Source of the DNA: Ruminococcus sp.
GTDB taxonomy: Bacteria > Bacillota > Clostridia > Oscillospirales > Ruminococcaceae
DNA length: 64,000 nt
Assembly: GCA_030531185.1 (NCBI GenBank)
Contig: JAUNOG010000001.1
Coordinates: forward strand, 30,580 to 94,579
Direction of reading: 5' to 3'
Shown: in pieces, positions 11,078 to 19,800 of the stretch
Position numbering within the stretch: position 1 is the first letter of the stretch
Layout: every line of letters starts with the position of its first letter
Notes under the pieces: model-generated
The model's input: the letters and a program-made list of their open reading frames with translations, nothing else
Told to the model about the DNA's origin: nothing
The model's database searches: none
Made by a program: the position numbers and the translations under genes

Positions 11078-11767
11078 CTAAAACTGTCCTATATAAGTTT
11101 CAACTCTGATACCCTTTTCCTCCATTAGCTTTTTAAATTCCTGCGGAGGACAGTTAAACCCCCGCTTGTCAATTTCGTATTTTTCCCCCTCAAACTGAAT
11201 AAAGTAGCTTTCCTCATTTTCCGCCGCGCGAATTCTTTCATAGCGCATTATCTTGCTGTCGTCGTCGCTGGTCATCAGTACGTATTCCGCCGTAAAACGG
11301 TAGTTAAACTTTACAGCCGCGTTGACGTCCGGAACACGGTCTCCGTATTTTGCCCTCACAAAAATTCCCGAGAGAAGCGAGGCGGCCGCTGAACTTACTA
11401 AGGTTGCAATTATTGCCGCCAAATTTTTGTAGGTAAAATCAAGAGAAAACAGAATGATAAAGGTCAATATCAGACATACGAAAAACGTTACTCCGAATAC
11501 AGTGGAACGGTAGTTCTGGTAGTTTCGCATAGCCTCTATTTTCTTGGCGTTGGCGTTCATAACCGCCGTTCGCCGCAGACTGTTGAATGCTGTTAAAGAG
11601 TCATGGTAATCCTTTGGCGCAGGAGAACTCAGCGGGTTCAGCGGACTTCTGCTATCGTTGAGCTGCTGAGTATGATTGATTGCCGCCGTTGCGCCCGAAA
11701 AGGAAGCGAGATTTTCCGCCGTCCCGTTAGGATATATCATTGTTGTGTTCTCAAATAAAATGTTCAT
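11078..11767 (-). CDS. two-helix membrane protein, possibly YcxB-like
   Basis: A 229-residue protein with an N-terminal soluble segment (about 85 residues), two transmembrane helices (about 91-111 and 116-136) and a C-terminal soluble domain. The C-terminal stretch (YERIRAAENEESYFI, then YEIDKRGF and a helix ending EEFKK-like) is reminiscent of the YcxB-like domain, seen in membrane proteins of unknown function; I regard this as a weak resemblance. A GAGGGGA ribosome binding site precedes the ATG. It lies between argB and the DUF4253 gene on the arginine transcript. Confidence 0.6.
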   Translation of the reverse strand: MNILFENTTMIYPNGTAENLASFSGATAAINHTQQLNDSRSPLNPLSSPAPKDYHDSLTAFNSLRRTAVMNANAKKIEAMRNYQNYRSTVFGVTFFVCLILTFIILFSLDFTYKNLAAIIATLVSSAAASLLSGIFVRAKYGDRVPDVNAAVKFNYRFTAEYVLMTSDDDSKIMRYERIRAAENEESYFIQFEGEKYEIDKRGFNCPPQEFKKLMEEKGIRVETYIGQF

Positions 11768-11800
11768 AAATTTCCCCTCTATTTTTTGTAAATAAAATCA

Positions 11801-12658
11801 TCAGATAAACTGCGTACCGATACCCTCGTTGGTAAGCAATTCAATAAGTGTAGAATGCGGAATTCTTCCGTCAATAATGGAGGTCTTTTTAACGCCCCGT
11901 CTTACCGCCTCGACGCAGCAGTCTATTTTCGGTATCATACCGCCGCTGATAATGCCTGTCTTTTTCAGGAAAGGAACTTCGCTGACGTTGACCTCGGGAA
12001 TAAGCGTGCTGTCGTCGTCCTTGTCTCTGAGAAGTCCCACAATGTCCGTCATAAGAATAAGGTTTTCAGCGCGCAGACAGGAGGCAATTCTCGCCGCCGC
12101 AGTGTCCGCGTTGATGTTGTAGGACTGACCGTCCTCGCCTACGCCCACAGTGGAAATAATAGGCACATAGCCGTTGTTAAGAGCGTCAAGAATAGGCTTT
12201 GTGGTTATTTTCTTGATTTCCCCCACATAACCGTAGTCCACATCTCCGCCCATTTTTTCAGCTAAGATCATCTGTCCGTCACAGCCGCAGAGACCCAGCG
12301 CCTTGCCCCCGTGGAGCTGTAATGCGGAAACAAGCTCCTTGTTGACCTTGCCGCACAGCACCATTTTTACAATGTCGATAGTTTCCTTGTCGGTGTAGCG
12401 CAGACCGTTTATGAACCTGCTTTCAACTCCCACACGCTTCAGCATCGCGTTTATCTCGGGTCCGCCGCCGTGGACAAGCACTACCTTTATGCCCACCATA
12501 TTCAGCAGAACGATGTCGCTCATAACCGCCTCTTTAAGCTCGGCGTTGGTCATTGCGTTTCCGCCGTACTTGACAACTACGATCTTATCGTGGTATTTCT
12601 GAATATAGGGGAGTGCGTCAATGAGTATCTGACTTCTTATATTGTTGCTTATTTCCAT
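11801..12658 (-). CDS. argB: acetylglutamate kinase
   Basis: Phosphorylates N-acetylglutamate, the second step of arginine synthesis and often the arginine-inhibited one. The 285-residue protein shows VVKYGGNAM near residue 27, VLVHGGGPEIN near 61, and the nucleotide-site sequence SGGMIPKIDCC near 241. It has the N-terminal helix (MEISNNIRSQILIDALPYI) that in hexameric, arginine-sensitive kinases links dimers; this, with use of ArgJ, suggests feedback control at this step. A GGAAGATG-type site lies upstream. Confidence 0.95.
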   Translation of the reverse strand: MEISNNIRSQILIDALPYIQKYHDKIVVVKYGGNAMTNAELKEAVMSDIVLLNMVGIKVVLVHGGGPEINAMLKRVGVESRFINGLRYTDKETIDIVKMVLCGKVNKELVSALQLHGGKALGLCGCDGQMILAEKMGGDVDYGYVGEIKKITTKPILDALNNGYVPIISTVGVGEDGQSYNINADTAAARIASCLRAENLILMTDIVGLLRDKDDDSTLIPEVNVSEVPFLKKTGIISGGMIPKIDCCVEAVRRGVKKTSIIDGRIPHSTLIELLTNEGIGTQFI

Positions 12659-12684
12659 TTTTCATCTTCCTTTAAAATAAATTA

Positions 12685-13125
12685 TCAGGTATCAAATCTT
12701 ATCAATTTTTCTATTTCCTTATTACGGTAAACCAAATCTGTTCTTTCCGAAAAGCCTATTGTTTCCCAGAATTTGTTCCCGCCCTCGTTTCTGTCAAAAA
12801 CCACCAGAGCGCACTTTTTTATTCCCTCGGACTTTAACGCAGACAGCGTGTTTTCCGCAAGCTTTGCGCCTATTCCCCGCCGTCGGAAATGCTCATCTAC
12901 CGCTGTGTGATAAATGTAACCCCGTCTGCCGTCGTGCCCTGCAATTATTGCGCCTATTATCTCTTCGTTTTCCTCAGCGACAAAACAGGTTTTGGGATTT
13001 CTTTCAAGAAATCTGCCGATACCCTCATAGCTGTCGTCAAGATCATTAAGTCCCATACCCTTGGTATTTATCCAAAGGGCGTAGACCTTGCCGTAATCTT
13101 CGGCTGTCATTTCTCTTATCGTCAT
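12685..13125 (-). CDS. GNAT-family N-acetyltransferase
   Basis: A 146-residue GCN5-related acetyltransferase; the acyl-CoA pocket motif A is seen as DEHFRRRGIGAKLAENTL, following the HTAV strand. The ATG at 13125 has TTGGAG 7 bp upstream, while the upstream in-frame TTG overlaps that site. It lies 13 bp after argJ and before argB. N-acetylglutamate synthase belongs to this fold, so a role in priming arginine synthesis is conceivable. However, the sequence has no recognisable ArgA features, and the substrate is unknown. Confidence 0.8.
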   Translation of the reverse strand: MTIREMTAEDYGKVYALWINTKGMGLNDLDDSYEGIGRFLERNPKTCFVAEENEEIIGAIIAGHDGRRGYIYHTAVDEHFRRRGIGAKLAENTLSALKSEGIKKCALVVFDRNEGGNKFWETIGFSERTDLVYRNKEIEKLIRFDT

Positions 13126-13138
13126 TTTGTACTCCAAA

Positions 13139-14425
13139 TCAACTGCGGTAATCGCCGTTGATCTTTACATAATCGTAAGTCATATCACAGCCCCATGCAG
13201 TTGCCTCAGTCGTTCCTCTGTGGAGATCAATAAATATCTCAACTTCCTCTTCGCTGAGAATAGCCTTTGCCTTATCTTCGTCAAAGCTGAGCCCAAGACC
13301 GTTTTCGCAGACAAGAATTTTGCCTGCGTCGGATATGTAATACACATCAGCCTTTGTAACGTCGCAGTCGGTTTCAGCATAACCCATAGCGCACATTATA
13401 CGTCCGCAGTTTGCGTCCGCACCGTACATTGCGCATTTTACAAGCGGCGAACGGATAACGCTTTTGGCAATGATTATGGCTGTGTCAAGATCGGGCGCAG
13501 AGGAACACACGCAGGTTATCAGTTTGGTCGCTCCCTCGCCGTCTTTTGCAAGCATTTTCGTCATATTCATCATCACGATATAGAGCGCCTTTTTGAATAC
13601 CTCGAAATCCTCGCCCTCTGCGGAGATCTCCTCATTGCCCGCCGTACCGTTGGACATAAGCGAAACCATATCGTTGGTGGACTGATCTCCGTCAACCGAA
13701 AGGCAGTTATAGGTGATTTTTACGACCTCGCTCAAAGCCCTTTTCAGCATATCCGAAGAAACTGCGCAGTCCGTTGTAATAAAGTTGAGCGTAGTCGCCA
13801 TATTCGGGTGTATCATACCGCTGCCCTTAGCCATACCGCCAAGACGGCAGACCTTTCCGCCGCAGAGAAACTCAACTGCGACTTCTTTTTTTACCGTATC
13901 TGTGGTCATAATAGCAGTTGCGGCTCTTTCGTTTCCGTCATAAGTAAGTCCCGCCGCAAGCTGTTCAATGCAAGCCTCTATCGGCTCGATAGGAAGAACC
14001 TGTCCGATAACTCCCGTGGAGGCTACAATGACCTCCTCGGGCTTGATGTTAAGCTGAGCCGCCGTAAGCTCGCACATTCTTTCAGCCTTCTGTTCTCCGT
14101 CGGCGTTACAGGTGTTTGCGTTCTTGGAGTTTACAATAACCGCCTGAGCATTTCCTCCCGTTTTGGCAAGATTGGCTTTTGTAACAAGAATTGGCGCGCC
14201 CTTTACCTTGTTTTGTGTGTAAACCGCCGCCGCATTGCACATAACGTCGGACATTACCATTCCGATATCGTTTTTCTTATTGTCTATAGGACTTTCATTG
14301 CCGTCGGGGATATCCGATTTCTTGATACCGCAGTAAAGTCCGTTAGCCTTAAAGCCCTTAGCGGCGCAAACTCCGCCGTCAATATATGTATAGCCCTCAA
14401 AGGCTGTTTTAGTGATCTCTTTCAT
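13139..14425 (-). CDS. argJ: bifunctional ornithine acetyltransferase / N-acetylglutamate synthase
   Basis: Recycles the acetyl group from N-acetylornithine to glutamate, closing the cyclic arginine pathway; many homologues also use acetyl-CoA to make N-acetylglutamate. The 428-residue precursor carries the self-cleavage site in KGSGMIHPNMATTLNF, where the Thr of MAT becomes the N-terminal nucleophile of the beta chain. SVDGDQSTNDMVSLMSNG and the C-terminal GRDMTYDYV-like motif (here GCDMTYDYVKINGDY) are typical. With argJ present, no argA or argE is needed, and none is seen. Confidence 0.95.
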   Translation of the reverse strand: MKEITKTAFEGYTYIDGGVCAAKGFKANGLYCGIKKSDIPDGNESPIDNKKNDIGMVMSDVMCNAAAVYTQNKVKGAPILVTKANLAKTGGNAQAVIVNSKNANTCNADGEQKAERMCELTAAQLNIKPEEVIVASTGVIGQVLPIEPIEACIEQLAAGLTYDGNERAATAIMTTDTVKKEVAVEFLCGGKVCRLGGMAKGSGMIHPNMATTLNFITTDCAVSSDMLKRALSEVVKITYNCLSVDGDQSTNDMVSLMSNGTAGNEEISAEGEDFEVFKKALYIVMMNMTKMLAKDGEGATKLITCVCSSAPDLDTAIIIAKSVIRSPLVKCAMYGADANCGRIMCAMGYAETDCDVTKADVYYISDAGKILVCENGLGLSFDEDKAKAILSEEEVEIFIDLHRGTTEATAWGCDMTYDYVKINGDYRS

Positions 14426-14445
14426 ATAAATTTCTCCTTTAATCG

Positions 14446-15099
14446 TTACTCTCTGAACAACCGCTCAAAAATTTCAAAGGTTCCGTCGCTCATTTTCCGT
14501 ATAAAGCCGCTCAGCGAAACGCTTTGCGGAACGCCGTTTTCATTAAATCTCAGCGGCTTTTGCGAGGACTTGGTTTTCCCGAAAAGCAAGTCGGGAAGCA
14601 TCTCTTTTGCTATCGGTCTGGGATATATCTCCGACCCCTTGCCGCTTGCCGCAGTTTTCGCACAGCAGGTTATAGGCTCCTGATGAAATTTATGGGGCAG
14701 AGGTTTTAACTCGTCCTCACGGATAACGGTGTGAATATTGTCGGGAATATCACATTTGTCAATATATCCGCAGCCGCCTGAAAACACAGCGAAATCTCCG
14801 CATTTTGTGCTTTCGAGCATAAGAATTCCCTCGGGTATCAACGCAGAGTGCCGCTGTCCCGTTTCTCTCATAAGATAATCGAATGCAGGCTCTATCTTAT
14901 CGACCTCAAGCCTTGCCATTGCGCAGAGCGTTCCCTGCAAAATAGCAACGGGATAGACAATATCTCCTGTTTTTAGGGAAGAGATACTCGGCATTTTCGT
15001 GTGCCGACTTCCGTAAACTACCGAAAAAGGACCCTTATCGCCTGATTTTTCAAGACTTTTTACATAATCCTTGGACCAGAATGTAATATAACCCGACAT
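14446..15099 (-). CDS. protein of unknown function
   Basis: A 217-residue, probably cytoplasmic protein that I do not recognise. The N-terminal part (YITFWSKDYVKSL, then SLKTGDIVYPVAILQGTLCAMARL) alternates strands in a way loosely like PUA/ASCH/EVE beta-barrels that bind modified nucleotides, but no diagnostic motif is visible. The start ATG lies one base after the stop of the histidine phosphatase gene (TGATATG), and the end is 20 bp before argJ, so it is tightly packed within the arginine transcript. Confidence 0.65.
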   Translation of the reverse strand: MSGYITFWSKDYVKSLEKSGDKGPFSVVYGSRHTKMPSISSLKTGDIVYPVAILQGTLCAMARLEVDKIEPAFDYLMRETGQRHSALIPEGILMLESTKCGDFAVFSGGCGYIDKCDIPDNIHTVIREDELKPLPHKFHQEPITCCAKTAASGKGSEIYPRPIAKEMLPDLLFGKTKSSQKPLRFNENGVPQSVSLSGFIRKMSDGTFEIFERLFRE

Positions 15100-15100
15100 A

Positions 15101-15679
15101 TCATTTGTACTCCTTATGTATGATAAGCTCTGTCTGAGCGTTTACAGCCTTGCCGTTTTCAAAGTCCAATCGGATTATAAACGGCATAAAGTCTATTATT
15201 TTCATAAAGCATTCATAATCGTATTCGGGATAATAATAGTTGAGTATTACGCTGAGCGCAGTTCCGTGGGTGGCAAGAACGATATTTTTGCCCTCGTTTT
15301 CCGAAAGTAATTTTTTCAGCGCAGACACATTCCTTGTCTGAACCTCCCGCAGACTTTCGCCGTCCATAATGCGGTAGTCGAAATCAGCCCACTGATTTTT
15401 TATAAATTCAAGGAAATTATCTCCGTGCCAGCTCCCTGCGTTACGCTCACGGAAATCCTCGTCGGTGAGGATTTCCAGTCCCAGACGCTTTGAAAGCTCG
15501 CCGATAGTGTCCATACTTCTTTTGTAGGGACTTGACATCAGCATATCGATATTCCGTCCCTGCAATAAATCCGCCACAGCGGTACTGTCTCGCAGACCTT
15601 CGGCTGTCAAGGGTCTTGTTCTGTCGTCACGAACCGTTCTGTCGGGCTGTGCGTGTCTTACAAAATATACGCTTGTCAT
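15101..15679 (-). CDS. histidine phosphatase family protein
   Basis: A 192-residue member of the phosphoglycerate-mutase-like (branch 1) family. The catalytic RHA motif is at residues 8-10 (YFVRHAQPD), a second Arg is in SSPYKRSMDT near 49, and the second catalytic His is in LATHGTALS near 136. The acidic residue motif is RERNAGSW. Such enzymes remove phosphate from sugars, nucleotides or proteins through a phosphohistidine; the substrate is not predictable. AAGGTGAGG precedes the ATG, and the gene begins 9 bp after the GH3-like lipoprotein gene. Confidence 0.85.
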   Translation of the reverse strand: MTSVYFVRHAQPDRTVRDDRTRPLTAEGLRDSTAVADLLQGRNIDMLMSSPYKRSMDTIGELSKRLGLEILTDEDFRERNAGSWHGDNFLEFIKNQWADFDYRIMDGESLREVQTRNVSALKKLLSENEGKNIVLATHGTALSVILNYYYPEYDYECFMKIIDFMPFIIRLDFENGKAVNAQTELIIHKEYK

Positions 15680-15688
15680 AACCTCACC

Positions 15689-16975
15689 TTACTTTATAAG
15701 TCCGTACTCTGCTTTAAGAGTGAGAATTCTTTCAACGCTTTCGTTAAGTCTGTCCTCGCTGACAGTGCCGTCCTTGACAGCCTTGAGGACTGTATCGTAA
15801 GCCTCGTCAAGGTCGTAGGGGAGAAGAACAATGTCCGCACCCGCATTTATCGCTCTCACAGCGCATTCGCCCGAATTGTATGTACCCGTGACCGCCGAAG
15901 AGGACATAGGACCCGAAACAACAACTCCCTCATAACCCAGCTCTTTTCTGAGCTTTTCGTCGATTATCTCCTTTGACATCGAGGCGGGAAGTCCGTCGTT
16001 TGTCACCTCGGGAGTGCTGATGTTTCCCACTAAGATCATATCGGTTTCGCCGAGAACTTCCGCAAAGGGGATAACGTCGCTTTCCATAAGCTCTACCCAG
16101 TCCTTTGAGGTCTTAGCCGCTCCGTTTTCACCGCCCTGACCGGGGAAGTGTTTTACGGCAGCCATAATTCCGCTTTCGTGAAAGCCCTTGATCTCGTTTG
16201 AAACCATTTTAGCAACGACCTTGGGATCGCTGCCGAAAGAACTGCTGACGTCTGCGGCAACGTTCGCTGCAGGAGCGAAATCAAGATTAAAGCCGTAATC
16301 GCTGAGGTAGCCGCCGATCTTCTTGCCGACTTCCTTTGCCTTAGCGCCGTCCTCTGTCTTGCCTATCTCGATCATATTGTCAAAGGTCTTGACCTTAAAG
16401 CCCTCGGCGTTTGCAATGGGAGCAAAGTCCCCGCCTTCCTCGTTTATACCCACAAACATAGGGGTTTCGCTTGATTTCTGTAGATCCTTGATAAGGCTCT
16501 TCAGCTGGTCGGTATCGGAAATATTCTTCTCAAAAACAACAACTCCGCCGACGTGATACTTATTCATATTTTCAACCATAAGCTCGTCAACGTAGGTAGT
16601 CCCGTAAACCCCGTCGCTATTTACGTTTTCCGCAGTCGTATTTGCTTCCAGAGCGTCGGGTCTTATCATAAAGAGCTGTCCGACCTTTTCCTCCTTGGAC
16701 ATATCCTTCATTGTCTTTTCAACGGTCTTTGCGATCTTATCCCGTTCTTCCTGCTCTTTCTTTTCCTGCTCAAGCTGCTCTTCGGTTTTTTCAGCCTGTG
16801 ATGACGAGGTATCTTCAGAGGAAGTACTGCTGTCGTCAATTTCGGAAACCGCAGGCTTACTGTCCGCGTCTGTCTTTTTGGTAATTGCCGAAGGATCAGC
16901 CTTGCCTATATTTCCGCAAGCGGCGAATGTTATCATCAATGCGGCTGCCGCCGCCAGTTTAAGCTTTTTCTTCAT
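15689..16975 (-). CDS. GH3-family lipoprotein lacking catalytic residues
   Basis: A 428-residue lipoprotein (signal MKKKLKLAAAAALMITFAAC, Cys20 lipidated), then a low-complexity Ser/Asp/Glu linker with a coiled Glu/Lys stretch (about 40-95), then a glycoside hydrolase family 3 barrel (about 96-428). Family landmarks are present: GINEEGGD, KHFPGQGG at 275-282, LPASMS, and AVRAINAGADIVLLP. In active NagZ-type enzymes KHFPG is followed by a GDTxxDSH dyad and the nucleophile Asp sits in a TD motif. Here those positions read GGENGAAKT and VVSGPMSS. The product is therefore probably a carbohydrate-binding or structural pseudo-enzyme at the cell surface. It sits between argC and a phosphatase gene. 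Confidence 0.8.
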   Translation of the reverse strand: MKKKLKLAAAAALMITFAACGNIGKADPSAITKKTDADSKPAVSEIDDSSTSSEDTSSSQAEKTEEQLEQEKKEQEERDKIAKTVEKTMKDMSKEEKVGQLFMIRPDALEANTTAENVNSDGVYGTTYVDELMVENMNKYHVGGVVVFEKNISDTDQLKSLIKDLQKSSETPMFVGINEEGGDFAPIANAEGFKVKTFDNMIEIGKTEDGAKAKEVGKKIGGYLSDYGFNLDFAPAANVAADVSSSFGSDPKVVAKMVSNEIKGFHESGIMAAVKHFPGQGGENGAAKTSKDWVELMESDVIPFAEVLGETDMILVGNISTPEVTNDGLPASMSKEIIDEKLRKELGYEGVVVSGPMSSSAVTGTYNSGECAVRAINAGADIVLLPYDLDEAYDTVLKAVKDGTVSEDRLNESVERILTLKAEYGLIK

Positions 16976-17001
16976 CGGTGAAATTTCCTTTGTCTTTAAT
17001 T

Positions 17002-17949
17002 TTATTCAAGTCCTGCGGTCTCGTCGATACCGAGCATAATATTCATATTCTGCACAGCGGCTCCGCTTGCGCCCTTGCCCAGATTGTCAAAGCGTGAGCA
17101 CAGCAGTATCTGCTCGTCTCTGCCGCAGACAAAGATCTGCATATTGTTTGTGTCCGCCAGAGTATTAGCCGCCATAAATCCGTCGGGGAGAGTTTCCGCA
17201 CCGCCAAGCTCCATAACCTTTACAAAATGCTGTCCCGCATAATGGGCGGACATGATCTCGTGAATGTCCGCAGGAGTATAATTCTTTGCAAGACATCTGG
17301 AGATCAGCGGAACGGTAACGACCATACCGCTGTAATAATCGTCTACCATAGGATTGAACATAGGCTGATATTTCAGACCGCACACCTGCTGCATTTCGGG
17401 CAGGTGCTTATGACATTGTCCCAGAGCATATTGACGTGGCGAACACATTTCTTTGGTCTTGTCTGCGCCCTCCATAGCGGAGATCATTTTGTTTCCTGCG
17501 CCGCTGTAGCCTGAAACTGCGTGGCAGGTCAACGGGTATTCCTCGGGAAGTACGCCCGCCTGAACCAGCGGATAAACAAGGGAAATAAATCCGCTTGCAT
17601 AACAGCCGGGATTTGCCACTCTCTTGGAATTCCTGATATTTTCCCTGTGTCTCTCCGACAGTTCGGGAAAACCGTAATCCCATTCGGGATTAGTCCTGTG
17701 CGCTGTGGAGGCGTCGATTATTTTAACATCGGGATTTGTGCAAAGCTCTACAGCCTCCTTAGCCGCCGCGTCGGGCAGACAAAGGAAAACAATATCCGCG
17801 CTGTTTATAAGTCTTGCCCGCTCGGCGTTGTCCTTGCGCTTGTCCTCGTCTATAAGCAGTATTTCAATATCGTCGCGGCAGCCCAGTCGGTCATAAATTT
17901 TAAGTCCCGTAGTGCCTGCCTTGCCGTCGATAAAAACCTTATGTTTCAT
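17002..17949 (-). CDS. argC: N-acetyl-gamma-glutamyl-phosphate reductase (short type)
   Basis: NADPH-dependent reduction of N-acetylglutamyl phosphate to the semialdehyde, third step of arginine synthesis. The 315-residue form belongs to the shorter ArgC type. The nucleotide motif is FIDGKAGTTGLKIYDRL at the N-terminus, and the catalytic Cys is in VANPGCYASGFI near residue 117. HCHAVSGYSGAG-like sequence (TCHAVSGYSGAG) is also seen. It starts 16 bp after a membrane-protein gene and is followed 26 bp later by the GH3-like lipoprotein gene. Confidence 0.93.
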   Translation of the reverse strand: MKHKVFIDGKAGTTGLKIYDRLGCRDDIEILLIDEDKRKDNAERARLINSADIVFLCLPDAAAKEAVELCTNPDVKIIDASTAHRTNPEWDYGFPELSERHRENIRNSKRVANPGCYASGFISLVYPLVQAGVLPEEYPLTCHAVSGYSGAGNKMISAMEGADKTKEMCSPRQYALGQCHKHLPEMQQVCGLKYQPMFNPMVDDYYSGMVVTVPLISRCLAKNYTPADIHEIMSAHYAGQHFVKVMELGGAETLPDGFMAANTLADTNNMQIFVCGRDEQILLCSRFDNLGKGASGAAVQNMNIMLGIDETAGLE

Positions 17950-17965
17950 TTTTACACTTCCTAAT

Positions 17966-18430
17966 CTATTTCTTCCTCTTTCGGGGAGTATCCTCTAAAA
18001 TGCCTTTGTATTCCTTATCCTCGTTGAGCCTTTTCTTTCTGCGCTGTTCCTTTTCGGCGTTTATCATATCTCTGTCCGCAAAACAGTTTCCGAAACCGCA
18101 GCCGAAAATCAGACACAATAATGTCATTACTATAATATTGGGCGAAATGGACTTAAATCCGTCAACCAGCAGATATTCTAAGGCGGTTACCGCCAATACG
18201 GCAAGATAAAAATACCATAAAATGCCGTGCCTTTTTGAAAGTCTGAAAAACAGTACGACAGCCGACACAGGATAGATAAATCCAAAGCCTAAAAACAAAG
18301 TAAATATGCTTACCAGCACCTTATCTGCGATCACAAACAGCAGATTTGTGACCACCGCCCATATCGCCAGCGTAAGCACGGCGGCTTTCAGAGGACTGCT
18401 CCACAGCCTATTAAATACGCGCCTTGACAT
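17966..18430 (-). CDS. small multi-spanning membrane protein
   Basis: A 154-residue protein with about four predicted transmembrane helices (residues roughly 15-35, 38-62, 70-90, 95-118) and a strongly basic, Lys/Arg-rich C-terminal tail (EQRRKKRLNEDKEYK and DTPRKRKK). No family recognised. Its ATG lies inside the last codons of argH, overlapping by 20 bp, so translation is likely coupled to argH. It separates argH from argC. Confidence 0.65.
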   Translation of the reverse strand: MSRRVFNRLWSSPLKAAVLTLAIWAVVTNLLFVIADKVLVSIFTLFLGFGFIYPVSAVVLFFRLSKRHGILWYFYLAVLAVTALEYLLVDGFKSISPNIIVMTLLCLIFGCGFGNCFADRDMINAEKEQRRKKRLNEDKEYKGILEDTPRKRKK

Positions 18431-19784
18431 ATTCGATCTGCGCCTTGACGCTTTCGGGAGCGGGACCTCCCGCCGCTTTTCTCTGCATTACGCAGGTCTC
18501 AAGGCTGATAGCCTCGTAAACGTCCTCGTCAAAATTATCCGTAAGCTTTTTGTACTCCTCCAGCGGGAGCGTTTCCAGAGTACAGCCCTTTTCAATACAG
18601 GTATGTACAAGCGTACCCGTAATTTTATATGCGTCTCTGAACGGCATACCCTTTTTGACAAGGTAGTCCGCGCAGTCGGTAGCGTTTATAAAGCCCTTTG
18701 CCGCCGCCGCTCTCATATTTTCGGGGAGAACCGTCATTGTGGCAAGCATTGGGTCAAAGGTCTTAAGGCAGAGCTTAACGGTGTCTATCGCGTCAAACAC
18801 AGCCTCCTTGTCCTCCTGCATATCCTTGTTGTACGCAAGGGGAATGCCCTTCATCATAACCAGCAGAGTGTTCAGATCTCCGTAAACTCTGCCTGTCTTG
18901 CCCCTGATAAGCTCCGTAACGTCGGGATTTTTCTTCTGCGGCATAATGGACGAGCCTGTTGCGTAGGCGTCGTCAAGCTCGATAAATTTGAATTCCCACG
19001 AGCACCACATAATTATCTCCTCGGAAAATCTCGAAAGGTGCATCATCAGTACGGAAATAGCAGAGATAAGCTCAATACAGAAATCTCTGTCGGACACGCC
19101 GTCAAGGGAATTCTGCGTTATCTCGTCAAATCCCAGAATGTCGCATACTCTCTGTCTGTCAATGGGGTATGTAGTGGACGCCAGCGCGCCGCTTCCCAAA
19201 GGCATAACGTTCATTCTCTTGTAGCAGTCCCGAAGTCTGCCCAAGTCTCTCAAAAGCATATTTGCGTAAGCCATTAAATGATGAGCGAACGTAATGGGCT
19301 GCGCTCTCTGCAAATGCGTGTATCCCGGCATAACGGTAGTCAAGTGCTTTTCAGCAATGGAAACTATGGTTTTTTCCAGAGACTTGACAAGCTCGATGAT
19401 TTCAAGAGTTTCAGCCTTTAAGTTCATTCTTATGTCAAGAGCCACCTGATCGTTTCTGGAACGCGCAGTATGAAGTCTCTTTCCCGTATCTCCGAGACGT
19501 GCGGTAAGCTCCGCCTCTACGAACATATGAACGTCCTCTGCGGCAGGATCAAACTGTAACTTTCCGCTGTCAATATCTGCAAGAATGCCCTTTAAGCCCT
19601 CGATGATCTTTCTGCTTTCGTCCATATCGATAATGCCGCATTCGCCCAGCATAGTCGCATGAGCTATCGAGCCCTCGATGTCCTGACGATACATTCTTGC
19701 ATCAAAGGAAATGGACGAATTAAAATCGTTAACTCTTTCATCAACTTCCTTTGTAAATCTTCCTGCCCACATTTTACCTGCCAT
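18411..19784 (-). CDS. argH: argininosuccinate lyase
   Basis: Splits argininosuccinate into arginine and fumarate, the last step of arginine synthesis. The 457-residue protein begins MAGKMWAGRFTKEVD, typical of the family. It has the HTARSRNDQVALD segment near residue 104, and the fumarase/lyase signature GSSIMPQKKNPDV near 277, whose Ser is the catalytic base. GGTGGTAT lies upstream of the ATG. The 3' end overlaps a membrane-protein gene by 20 bp. The gene is separated from argG by two unrelated genes. Confidence 0.96.
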   Translation of the reverse strand: MAGKMWAGRFTKEVDERVNDFNSSISFDARMYRQDIEGSIAHATMLGECGIIDMDESRKIIEGLKGILADIDSGKLQFDPAAEDVHMFVEAELTARLGDTGKRLHTARSRNDQVALDIRMNLKAETLEIIELVKSLEKTIVSIAEKHLTTVMPGYTHLQRAQPITFAHHLMAYANMLLRDLGRLRDCYKRMNVMPLGSGALASTTYPIDRQRVCDILGFDEITQNSLDGVSDRDFCIELISAISVLMMHLSRFSEEIIMWCSWEFKFIELDDAYATGSSIMPQKKNPDVTELIRGKTGRVYGDLNTLLVMMKGIPLAYNKDMQEDKEAVFDAIDTVKLCLKTFDPMLATMTVLPENMRAAAAKGFINATDCADYLVKKGMPFRDAYKITGTLVHTCIEKGCTLETLPLEEYKKLTDNFDEDVYEAISLETCVMQRKAAGGPAPESVKAQIEYVKARI

Positions 19785-19800
19785 TTTTATACCACCTTAC

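Noticed and set aside
12685-13125. The GNAT gene next to argJ as argA (N-acetylglutamate synthase).
   Set aside because: Only the general acetyl-CoA motif is present and ArgJ can supply acetylglutamate; no ArgA-specific features are visible.
13127-14683. A 518-codon open frame on the plus strand opposite argJ.
   Set aside because: It runs antisense to a well-supported argJ, has no family motif, and its codon pattern is the mirror of argJ. Long antisense frames are frequent in this base composition.
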